Shown: positions 1-6,401 of the stretch, in pieces
Layout of the letters: each line of letters starts with the position of its first letter
Numbering within the stretch: position 1 is the first letter of the stretch
NCBI GenBank assembly: GCA_017958365.1
Contig: JAGDCV010000070.1
Span: 1-35,969 of the forward strand
Reading direction: 5' to 3'
Source of the DNA: Clostridiales bacterium
Lineage (GTDB): Bacteria; Bacillota; Clostridia; Saccharofermentanales; Saccharofermentanaceae
Length of the DNA stretch: 35,969 bases
The notes under the pieces: model-generated
Seen by the model: the letters and a program-made list of their open reading frames with translations, nothing else
Database searches by the model: none
What the model was told of the DNA's origin: nothing
Position numbers and translations under genes: made by a program

Positions 1-365
1 ACTTCCTTGCTGCAGGTATCGGTAACATCCACGGTAAGTATCCCGCTGACTGGCAGGGTCTTAACTTCGAGAGACTCGCTGAGATCAAGGAAGCTATCGG
101 TGGCAAGCCTATGGTTCTCCACGGTGGTTCCGGAATCCCCTTCGAGCAGACAAAGAAGGCTGTTTCCCTTGGTGTTTCCAAGATCAACATCAACACAGAG
201 CTCCAGCTCGTATTTGCTGATGCTACACGTAAGTACATTGAGGCTGGCAAGGATCTCGAGGGTAAGGGCTACGATCCCAGAAAGCTTCTGAAGCCCGGTT
301 GTGAGGCTATCGTTGCTAAGGCTAAGGAGCTCTGCGAGGGCTTCGAGGCAGCCGGTAAGGCTTAA
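1..365 (+). CDS. fba: Class II fructose-1,6-bisphosphate aldolase, C-terminal part
   Basis: The reading frame is open from base 3 to the stop at 363-365, so the 5' part of the gene lies outside the window. The enzyme cleaves fructose-1,6-bisphosphate to dihydroxyacetone phosphate and glyceraldehyde-3-phosphate in glycolysis, in the cytoplasm. About 120 residues are visible. They show the class II signatures IGNIHGKYP (a zinc-ligand His region), MVLHGGSGIP (the glycine-rich phosphate-binding loop with another metal-ligand His), and GVSKININTEL (KINI/NT substrate-binding region). The C-terminal end YDPRKLLKPG is typical of the shorter bacterial class II aldolases. The gene is followed by a good intrinsic terminator and so is transcribed apart from the next operon. 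Nothing in the visible part looks damaged. Confidence 0.93.
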   Translation, partial: FLAAGIGNIHGKYPADWQGLNFERLAEIKEAIGGKPMVLHGGSGIPFEQTKKAVSLGVSKININTELQLVFADATRKYIEAGKDLEGKGYDPRKLLKPGCEAIVAKAKELCEGFEAAGKA

Positions 366-399
366 TAGCAAGTATTTAACAGCTTTTTAGAGACAATAA

Positions 400-426
400 C
401 CCCGGCAGGAAACTGTCGGGGTTTTA
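400..426 (+). terminator. Intrinsic terminator of fba
   Basis: CCCCGGCAG (400-408), a GAAA tetraloop (409-412) and CTGTCGGGG (413-421) form a 9-bp stem with one G-U pair. TTTT follows at 422-425. It lies 35 bases after the fba stop, so it is a convincing rho-independent terminator. Confidence 0.9.
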
Positions 427-450
427 CTATAAAATAATTTTTAGTATAAT
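423..450 (+). promoter_or_regulatory. Probable promoter of the MoxR/VWA operon
   Basis: A perfect -10 hexamer TATAAT lies at 445-450. The -35 region (about 422-428) matches TTGACA poorly and overlaps the U-tract of the fba terminator. Transcription would begin near 457, giving a leader of about 32 nt with an SD (GGAAGGGTGG) before the ATG at 489. Confidence 0.6.
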
Positions 451-488
451 GGTATGAATTGTTTATAAATGATGGAAGGGTGGATGAT

Positions 489-1481
489 ATGGAACAAGTT
501 CAACCGCAGATAACAATCGACCAGATGGAAAGAGTCTCGAGCATAGTATCGAGCATTAAGAATTACTATTCTTCAAAGATGGTAGGACAGGAAAGATTAG
601 GTCTTTCCCTGTTGGTTTCAATGATAGCCAACGGTCATATCCTTCTCGAGTCGGTACCGGGACTTGCAAAGACTACTGCTGCTAAGGTAGTTACAGAGTC
701 CGTTAACGGTGAGTTCTCGAGAATTCAGTGTACTCCTGACCTTCTCCCGAGTGACATCGTCGGTACACAGACTTTCAACATGAGCAACAATACTTTCGAG
801 ACGAAGATCGGACCTGTATTCGCGAACTTCGTTCTTCTCGATGAGATCAACCGTTCTTCTGCAAAGACACAGAGCGCCATGCTCGAGGCGATGCAGGAAA
901 GATCGGTAAGTATCGGCGGTAAGACTTATAAGCTGCCGGATATCTTCGTTGTAGTTGCGACTCAGAACCCGATCGAGCAGGAAGGTACTTATGAGCTTTC
1001 CGAGGCTCAGCTCGACCGTTTCCTTATTAAGGAAGTAATCACATATCCTACGGCAGATCAGGAAGTAGAGATCTTAAACCGCATCGAGCGTGATGTATTT
1101 ACGTCCGTTAATCCCGTAGCGACCATCGATGATGTTGTCTTCTTACAGGATATCTGCAAGAAGGTTTATCTTGCTCCTTCTATCAAGAATTACATCGTAA
1201 GCATCGTTCAGGCTTCAAGAGAGGTAGAGAAGCACATCTCTCCCGAGCTTGCTTCATATGTAGCAATGGGTGCAAGTACCCGTGCCGCCATCGCGTTCAT
1301 GGAAGTTGCCAAGGCAGTAGCCATGATCGAGGGAAGAGCATATGTTATCCCTGATGACGTTAAGGCTTTGCGTTATGAGGTCTTGAGACACAGGATCATG
1401 CTTAACTTCGCTGCCATCGCAGACGGCGTTAAGGAAGAATCCATCATTGATGCTATCATCGGAGCTGTTCAGACTCCATGA
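489..1481 (+). CDS. MoxR-family AAA+ ATPase
   Basis: A 330-residue MoxR-type AAA+ ATPase, probably a chaperone-like motor that acts on or with the VWA proteins encoded downstream. Its Walker A region is the MoxR variant ESVPGLAKTT, Walker B is VLLDEINRSSAKTQSAMLEA, and the sensor-1 segment is VVATQNPIEQEGTYELSEAQ. All are intact, and length and order match the family. The frame stays open back to a TTG at 459. The ATG at 489 is preferred because GGAAGGGTGG lies just upstream and the protein then begins like its relatives. It is the first gene of a tightly packed operon: its stop overlaps the DUF58 start as ATGA. In Bat and related clusters, MoxR followed by DUF58 and VWA proteins is the standard order. 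The exact client is unknown. Confidence 0.93.
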   Translation: MEQVQPQITIDQMERVSSIVSSIKNYYSSKMVGQERLGLSLLVSMIANGHILLESVPGLAKTTAAKVVTESVNGEFSRIQCTPDLLPSDIVGTQTFNMSNNTFETKIGPVFANFVLLDEINRSSAKTQSAMLEAMQERSVSIGGKTYKLPDIFVVVATQNPIEQEGTYELSEAQLDRFLIKEVITYPTADQEVEILNRIERDVFTSVNPVATIDDVVFLQDICKKVYLAPSIKNYIVSIVQASREVEKHISPELASYVAMGASTRAAIAFMEVAKAVAMIEGRAYVIPDDVKALRYEVLRHRIMLNFAAIADGVKEESIIDAIIGAVQTP

Positions 1482-2359
1482 AGCTAGACTATGTATCAAG
1501 GATCTCGAACGGCCTTCAAAGATACAAGACAATAGCAACAAACAAGGCCACGAGCAGAGTACTCGACGGTTCATACAACTCCATCTATAAGGGCAGGAGT
1601 ATGAACTTTGATGAGTTGCGCGAATATGTTCCGGGCGACGATATCAAGGATATCGACTGGAAGGCTACTTCAAGGAGCCAGAAAGTTCTCGTCAGACAGT
1701 ACATCGCCGAGAAGAAACATAACATCATGCTCGTTATGGATACCAACAAGCGTATGCTTGCGCAGACGGCTGACGGCGAAGAGAAGAGGGATGTTGCCCT
1801 GATCGCCGGCGGCTCTTTGGCGTATATGGTCAACAGGAACGGTGACTATGTAAGCGCCATCTTCCCGGATTCCGTATCCATGAGACACTTCCCGTTCAAG
1901 ATGGGACTTCTTAATATCGAGAATATCCTTTCGAATTACCATAAGTCTGTTGACATGAAGAATAATTCGGATCTTGTTGCTGCCCTGCAGTATCTGATCC
2001 GTAATATCAGAAGAAGGATGATCATAGTTATCGTCACGGATCTTCAGGGAATGAGAAGGATCCCGGATTCTGTTTTAAGACAGCTCATTCTCGTTCATGA
2101 CGTCCTTATGATCAACATAAGCGATACGAATATCTACGGTAAGAAGGTATACAGTATCAACCGCGAGACTTACATTCCTCCTTTTATCTCAGAGAGCAGG
2201 AAACTTCGCAGGCTCGAGGAGAAGAAGAAGAAAGAGATCTTCGAGGAGTGCGACAACAAGCTTAAGCGTCACGGCATCGCCATGGCAACGGTAGGCTCTG
2301 TCGACAGGATCGATAACAGTCTCATCGAACTTCTCGAAAAGCATAAATTAAACAAGTAA
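1478..2359 (+). CDS. DUF58 domain protein (degenerate VWA)
   Basis: A 293-residue soluble DUF58 protein, the usual partner of MoxR ATPases. The family hallmark around residues 45-75 is clear: YVPGDDIKDIDWKATSRSQK, followed by LVRQYIAEKKHNIMLVMDTN. The last segment sits where a von Willebrand A fold would carry its metal-binding DxSxS. Here it reads DTNKR, so metal binding in the usual way is unlikely, which is common in DUF58 proteins. The start ATG at 1478 overlaps the MoxR stop by four bases, so translation is probably coupled. The C-terminal quarter is rich in charged residues (RRLEEKKKKEIFEE). Its role is inferred from family and context: an adaptor between the ATPase and the membrane VWA proteins. 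Confidence 0.9.
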   Translation: MKLDYVSRISNGLQRYKTIATNKATSRVLDGSYNSIYKGRSMNFDELREYVPGDDIKDIDWKATSRSQKVLVRQYIAEKKHNIMLVMDTNKRMLAQTADGEEKRDVALIAGGSLAYMVNRNGDYVSAIFPDSVSMRHFPFKMGLLNIENILSNYHKSVDMKNNSDLVAALQYLIRNIRRRMIIVIVTDLQGMRRIPDSVLRQLILVHDVLMINISDTNIYGKKVYSINRETYIPPFISESRKLRRLEEKKKKEIFEECDNKLKRHGIAMATVGSVDRIDNSLIELLEKHKLNK

Positions 2360-2367
2360 GGCAAAGA

Positions 2368-2853
2368 ATGGAAACGTCAGTTAATCTACAAAAGATGTTA
2401 AGGTACACATGGCGCCCCATAACGATAGTGGGAGCACTGCTTTTGCTTGCAACATTGATCCTTCTTTGCATGATCTTCCTTAAGATCAACAGCAATAAGA
2501 AGAAGCATAAGAAGAATACCATCAGAGAAATCATGTGGACTCCTCCTCATCTTGAGAGACTTAAGCAGGAGTATCTTGCAAAGCTTCTTCAGATCGAGCA
2601 GGACTTCAACAGCAATCCTGATGATATCAGAGGCGCTTACGAGAGCATGAGTTCGCTCATAAGGGAATTTGCATATAAGGCAACAGGCGTAGAGGTCGAT
2701 AAATATACTCTGACCGAGATCAGACTGACTGATATGAAGGGTCTGGCATCCATCATTGAGGAGTACTACGAGCCTGAGTTCGACAAGATTTCCGTAGGTG
2801 ACGTTAAGGCGTCCATCGAGAAGACGAGGAGGCTTATCTTAGAATGGAATTAA
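2368..2853 (+). CDS. Small single-pass membrane protein of the Bat-like operon (DUF4381-like)
   Basis: A 161-residue protein with one strong membrane helix at about residues 17-39 (ITIVGALLLLATLILLCMIF), then a basic KKKHKK stretch suggesting the long C-terminal part is cytoplasmic. The C-terminal domain (MSSLIREFAYKATGVEVDKY ... ILEWN) resembles the small DUF4381-type proteins that occupy this position between DUF58 and VWA genes in other Bat-like operons. That assignment rests on position and general pattern rather than a strict motif. The gene starts 8 bases after the DUF58 stop, and its last 10 bases overlap the start of the next gene. It is probably an accessory subunit of the same membrane complex. 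Confidence 0.75.
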   Translation: METSVNLQKMLRYTWRPITIVGALLLLATLILLCMIFLKINSNKKKHKKNTIREIMWTPPHLERLKQEYLAKLLQIEQDFNSNPDDIRGAYESMSSLIREFAYKATGVEVDKYTLTEIRLTDMKGLASIIEEYYEPEFDKISVGDVKASIEKTRRLILEWN

Positions 2854-3878
2854 AGTATGAGATAGCCCTTTATGTCTGCCTTGGCATTGCCATGATCATG
2901 GTCGTTTTTTCCTTCGTAAGATTCAGAAGAAGGAAGAAGTACAAGAAGGGTACGAAAGCATTTGAGGCTGATTACTTAAAAGAGATCCCTTACTTCAGAC
3001 GTAAGATGGTCCTTTATAAGTTCTTGAAGGTTTTGCTTACAATGATCATAATCGCGAGCATTGCCATATCGGGATTCCTCATGGCAAGGCCTTATAAGAC
3101 CGAGGTCGATGAGATCCGCAACATGAACAGGGATATCATTCTTTGCATGGATATCTCGACATCTGTCGATAACTTAAATGCGGTTCTTTTGGATAAGCTT
3201 GAAGATGTTGTAAGGGAACTTGACGGTGAGAGATTCGGTATCGTTATCTTCAATACTTCACCGTTGTATCTGGTTCCCCTTACTACCGATTATGATATGG
3301 TCTTAAGCGAGCTTGATCTTATTAAGGAAGCTCTCGAATTAAGAAGTGACTACTATGCGGGAAGAACAGGATACAGTCAGAGACTTATAGAACTTGATGC
3401 CTACATAAGTGATGGTACTTTGGTAGGTAACATACAAAGAGGTTCATCGATCATCGGTGACGGACTTGCAGCCGCATGTCTTGATTTTCCCAATATCGAA
3501 GAAGATCCGGACAGATCAAGGATCATCATCTTCACGACGGATAATGACCTTCAGGGTAATGAGATCGTTACTTTGCCTGAAGCAGGCCAGATGTGTGCCG
3601 ACAGGGGCATTACCGTTTACGGAATCGGAACAGAAGTCATGTACGATCAGGATAGAGCCATGATGAAGTCTGCCGTTGAATCAACGGGCGGTGAATTCTA
3701 CTATGGCGAGAATCCCAGAGTCGTATCGAGTATAGTAAGCAGCATTCTTGAGCATGTGGCATCTCTTGATACCATAGAGCATGAGGTAAGGGAGACCGAT
3801 ATGCCGGAGATCCCGTTCATCGCTCTTCTTATCTCGGTTGCGTGCATGATACTTTTGCAGTGGCTATGTAAGGTGTAA
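2844..3878 (+). CDS. Membrane-anchored VWA domain protein (BatA-like)
   Basis: A 344-residue protein with membrane helices at about residues 6-25, 61-80 and 325-343, and a von Willebrand factor A domain between the last two. The MIDAS metal site is present: D103-I-S105-T-S107 (DxSxS), with IIIFTTDND supplying the later Asp. The architecture (N-terminal helices, VWA, C-terminal helix) is that of BatA proteins. The domain probably binds protein partners through the metal ion. The start ATG lies inside the end of the preceding gene, and the stop is 2 bases before the next ATG, so the genes are surely co-transcribed. Its role in envelope integrity or stress tolerance is inferred from Bat homologues only. 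Confidence 0.88.
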   Translation: MELKYEIALYVCLGIAMIMVVFSFVRFRRRKKYKKGTKAFEADYLKEIPYFRRKMVLYKFLKVLLTMIIIASIAISGFLMARPYKTEVDEIRNMNRDIILCMDISTSVDNLNAVLLDKLEDVVRELDGERFGIVIFNTSPLYLVPLTTDYDMVLSELDLIKEALELRSDYYAGRTGYSQRLIELDAYISDGTLVGNIQRGSSIIGDGLAAACLDFPNIEEDPDRSRIIIFTTDNDLQGNEIVTLPEAGQMCADRGITVYGIGTEVMYDQDRAMMKSAVESTGGEFYYGENPRVVSSIVSSILEHVASLDTIEHEVRETDMPEIPFIALLISVACMILLQWLCKV

Positions 3879-3880
3879 AT

Positions 3881-4909
3881 ATGGATATTCCGGACAGCAT
3901 ACAGAATCTCGCCTTCGGTGATTTCATATTAAACCCGATACTTCCCATCAAGATGATGGCTGTTATCTGCGTTATCCTTCTTGTCTTTAAAAGAAAGGGT
4001 ATCGTACCTTACATAAGACAGGTGATAATCGTTCTTTTGTTATTTGCCATTAACCTCCGTCCGATGTATCCGGATGACAATATCAAGATCCAGAAGCAGA
4101 AGATCGACATTAATGTAGTATTCGTTGTTGATGATACGATCAGCATGCTTGCCGAGGATCAGGAAGGATATGAGACGAGGATGGAAGCTGCAAAGGCCGA
4201 TATGTATTACATCATCGAGAATCTGCCCGGTGCAAGATTCTCAGTTCTTGCGTTCAATAATGAAGCGCAGGTTTTAAGTCCTTTCACGGATTCAGAGTCC
4301 TACGTAAAGAATGCCATCGAGTCCATAGCTCCGATCCCGTCCCTTTATGCAACGGGAACAAATATCAGTGTCTGTATCGAAGCTTTGAATTCCGTTCTTA
4401 CAAGTACAAACATGAATTATACTGATTCCGATGATGAGGAAGAGCAGCATAGCACACCTGAGGTATCAAGAAACATGGTGTTCTTCTTTACTGACGGTGA
4501 GAATACTGACGATAATGCACTTGACTCTTTCGCGAGATTGTCTGATATGGTGGCCGGCGGTGCTGTCATCGGCTACGGAACGGAAAGAGGCGGACAGATG
4601 CACTACATGAGCACTCAGTTCGGTACGGTTGCCACTATCATCGATCAGCGACAGAACGGTTACTCACCCGCCATATCGAAGATCGATACGGCTAACCTTA
4701 ATCAGATTGCAAATGATCTTAATATCCCGTATGTACATAACACGGACCGTTCAACACTCGAAAGCACGGTACAGGATGTCAGAGCGTTGGCCGAAGCCGA
4801 GCCCGAAGAACTCACCAAAGAGGGTTACTCTGATATTTATTTTGTTTTCGTGCTTCCGCTTGTTCCGCTTATTGCATATGAGTTTATCAGTCTGAAGAGG
4901 AGGGGATAA
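3881..4909 (+). CDS. Second membrane-anchored VWA domain protein (BatB-like)
   Basis: A 342-residue VWA protein, paralogous in layout to the gene before it. Hydrophobic segments lie at about residues 21-36, 46-58 and 318-336. The MIDAS motif is D84-D-T86-I-S88 (DxTxS, an accepted variant), followed by ATGTNIS for the Thr ligand and FFFTDGEN for the last Asp. An acidic, probably flexible loop (DSDDEEEQHS) is inserted before that strand. Two successive VWA genes behind MoxR and DUF58 are typical of Bat loci, where the two proteins are thought to form a heteromeric complex. It starts 2 bases after the previous stop, and AGGAGGGG at its 3' end serves as the SD of the next gene. Confidence 0.87.
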   Translation: MDIPDSIQNLAFGDFILNPILPIKMMAVICVILLVFKRKGIVPYIRQVIIVLLLFAINLRPMYPDDNIKIQKQKIDINVVFVVDDTISMLAEDQEGYETRMEAAKADMYYIIENLPGARFSVLAFNNEAQVLSPFTDSESYVKNAIESIAPIPSLYATGTNISVCIEALNSVLTSTNMNYTDSDDEEEQHSTPEVSRNMVFFFTDGENTDDNALDSFARLSDMVAGGAVIGYGTERGGQMHYMSTQFGTVATIIDQRQNGYSPAISKIDTANLNQIANDLNIPYVHNTDRSTLESTVQDVRALAEAEPEELTKEGYSDIYFVFVLPLVPLIAYEFISLKRRG

Positions 4910-4911
4910 GG

Positions 4912-5790
4912 ATGAAAAGACTTATGATCGGAATCTGGACTGTCCTGTTGCTGCTCTTCGGAATGGTAGTCGTTTCAGAACTTACAAACAACAAGCTTAT
5001 CGAGAACTTCAAGCAGGGTAAATATGAACAGAATGCTTTTGGTGTCTTAGGTTTCTTCGAGCCTTATGTAAATCACTATAACCGCGGATGTATTTACTAT
5101 GCACTCGGTGATTATCCCGATGCTCAAAGGGAATTCGAGCGCGCGATGGAAAGTGATATCTCCGATCCTGACGAGTGCAGATTAAGAGTTAACCTTGCTT
5201 TGTCCCTTGTTAAGCAGCTTGATCTGTCGGACGTTAACGAAGAGAATCTCGACAGTATACTTGAGGTACTTGATCAGGCCCGTGACATTCTCTGTGAAGA
5301 CGGATGTGCAAACCGTGATGACAACAACGGTCATTGGCCGGATGCCCAGACGCTGAAGAATGAGATAGATGATCTTTATAATCAGCTCACGAATCCGCCG
5401 GAAGAGCAGGATCCCGACAATGATCCGAATGCAACACCCACGCCTACGCCTACGCCGACACCTACACCCACACCCGAAGGCGGTGAGGATACACCTACTC
5501 CTACCGAGGATCCGAATGGTCCCACACCTACACCTGAAGGCGGAGATGGCGGTCCTACTCCTACCCCCGAGGACGGTTCCGGAGAGGGTGATACGCCTAC
5601 ACCTGAAGGCGGAGAAGGCGAACCTACTCCCGAAGGTGGTCAGGGACAGGCATCTCCCACGCCTACACAGACTCCTGAGGAGCAGATCATGGATATCCAG
5701 AATCAGGCTCAGCAGGAAAGATATGCCGGTGCCAACGGCGCTCCCGGAGACGAATACACGTGGAATCTGGGAGATTGGGCATCCTGGTAA
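4912..5790 (+). CDS. TPR protein with Thr-Pro/Gly-Glu-rich tail (BatC-like position)
   Basis: A 292-residue protein starting with a membrane helix or uncleaved signal at about residues 4-24 (LMIGIWTVLLLLFGMVVVSE). A TPR-like pair of helices follows at about 62-105 (YNRGCIYYALGDYPDAQREF), then a helical part to residue 165. Residues 174-256 are low complexity: (TP)n, then TPTPEGG-type units. The last 35 residues (QQERYAGANGAPGDEYTWNL) are distinct. TPR proteins are regular members of Bat operons and are thought to scaffold the VWA proteins. The Thr-Pro stretch is probably an extended spacer, as found in wall-spanning clostridial proteins. The upstream stop overlaps a strong SD (GAGGGGATAAGG). 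Confidence 0.8.
   Translation: MKRLMIGIWTVLLLLFGMVVVSELTNNKLIENFKQGKYEQNAFGVLGFFEPYVNHYNRGCIYYALGDYPDAQREFERAMESDISDPDECRLRVNLALSLVKQLDLSDVNEENLDSILEVLDQARDILCEDGCANRDDNNGHWPDAQTLKNEIDDLYNQLTNPPEEQDPDNDPNATPTPTPTPTPTPTPEGGEDTPTPTEDPNGPTPTPEGGDGGPTPTPEDGSGEGDTPTPEGGEGEPTPEGGQGQASPTPTQTPEEQIMDIQNQAQQERYAGANGAPGDEYTWNLGDWASW
5434..5679 (+). repeat. Low-complexity Thr-Pro / TPTPEGG coding repeat
   Basis: Imperfect codon repeats of ACN CCN, followed by about five TPTPEGG- or TPTPEDG-like units, all within the TPR protein gene. Synonymous codons vary between units. The array is therefore not a fresh tandem expansion at the DNA level, and its protein composition appears to be maintained. Confidence 0.85.
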
Positions 5791-5800
5791 TCTTGTCCTG

Positions 5801-5809
5801 TGGTATAAT
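5801..5809 (+). promoter_or_regulatory. Extended -10 promoter directly before the 5816 gene
   Basis: TGGTATAAT is a perfect extended -10 element (TGn plus TATAAT at 5804-5809). No good -35 is present. The predicted start of transcription falls on or next to the A of the ATG at 5816, implying a leaderless mRNA for that gene. Confidence 0.55.
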
Positions 5810-5815
5810 GCGCGT

Positions 5816-6277
5816 ATGGTCGCAAGACAGTATGACATGGATCCGGAACGTAATGTCCTTAATACACAGGACCCGGATGATAAGAACGGCTTTATCATAA
5901 GAACAGATGAGAATAAGCGTAAGCTTATGAGATCATCCCGTTATGAGTCTGTTGAATTCACGGACACTTCTCTTGATTACGCAGGCACATTTGAAGATGA
6001 AGCTTTGATATCAGGTCAGGTAAGACCTTCCGTTACTGCGCGTTATGATACGGGTTATGACGGTAAACCCCGGGTTTACGATCCTTCCAAGGAGTCAGTT
6101 ATCCCGATGGTAAGATCTGACTCATTCGACCGTACATCCACGATGGGAATTCTTACCAAGGAATCATTTTCTCTTCCCAGATTCATGACAAATCCCGTAG
6201 ATCTCATCATAGGTTCCGTTGTCTTTGGAGCTCTCATCATCCTTGAGATAATCGGGCTGATCATCATCCTTAAGTAA
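5816..6277 (+). CDS. Tail-anchored protein of unknown function
   Basis: A 153-residue protein not recognised as any named family. The first ~125 residues are polar and charged with several Tyr, Asp and Ser-rich segments (YESVEFTDTSLDYAG). A strong membrane helix sits at the extreme C-terminus (VDLIIGSVVFGALIILEIIG ... ILK), so it looks like a tail-anchored cytoplasmic protein. The frame is open far upstream through the TPR gene, but the ATG at 5816 is chosen because the upstream frame overlaps a clearly real gene. There is no Shine-Dalgarno sequence; instead an extended -10 box ends 6 bases before this ATG. It may be a late member of the Bat-like operon with its own internal promoter. Function is unknown. 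Confidence 0.7.
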   Translation: MVARQYDMDPERNVLNTQDPDDKNGFIIRTDENKRKLMRSSRYESVEFTDTSLDYAGTFEDEALISGQVRPSVTARYDTGYDGKPRVYDPSKESVIPMVRSDSFDRTSTMGILTKESFSLPRFMTNPVDLIIGSVVFGALIILEIIGLIIILK

Positions 6278-6342
6278 TCTCAACCCTTACATTGTGAAAT
6301 CGACGAACTGAGGCGTCAGGATTTGTAAGATTAGTCCTGTGG

Positions 6343-6368
6343 TATTTTAAACGCGCGTTTAATATAAT
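6343..6368 (+). promoter_or_regulatory. hppA promoter with palindromic operator-like site
   Basis: TTAAACGCGCGTTTAA (6347-6362) is a perfect 16-bp palindrome, extendable to 24 bp (6343-6366) with one mismatched pair. A perfect -10 TATAAT follows directly at 6363-6368. A repressor or activator dimer bound here would cover the spacer between -35 and -10. A second -10-like TATTTT preceded by TGG lies at 6341-6348. The hppA ATG is 33 bases after the TATAAT. Confidence 0.6.
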
Positions 6369-6401
6369 CGTTTTAGTTTGTTTTTTCAGGAGGGTATTGT
6401 T

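Noticed and set aside
459..488. TTG start for the MoxR gene at 459
   Set aside because: It lies right after the -10 box, lacks an SD, and the ATG at 489 has one.
5434..5679. CRISPR-like or tandem DNA repeat
   Set aside because: The periodicity is at codon and amino-acid level (Thr-Pro, TPTPEGG) with varied synonymous codons; no spacers or cas genes.
5182..5898. Long minus-strand ORF (238 codons) opposite the TPR gene
   Set aside because: It is Arg/Cys/Gly-rich and mirrors the Thr-Pro codon repeat on the plus strand; no SD or family resemblance.
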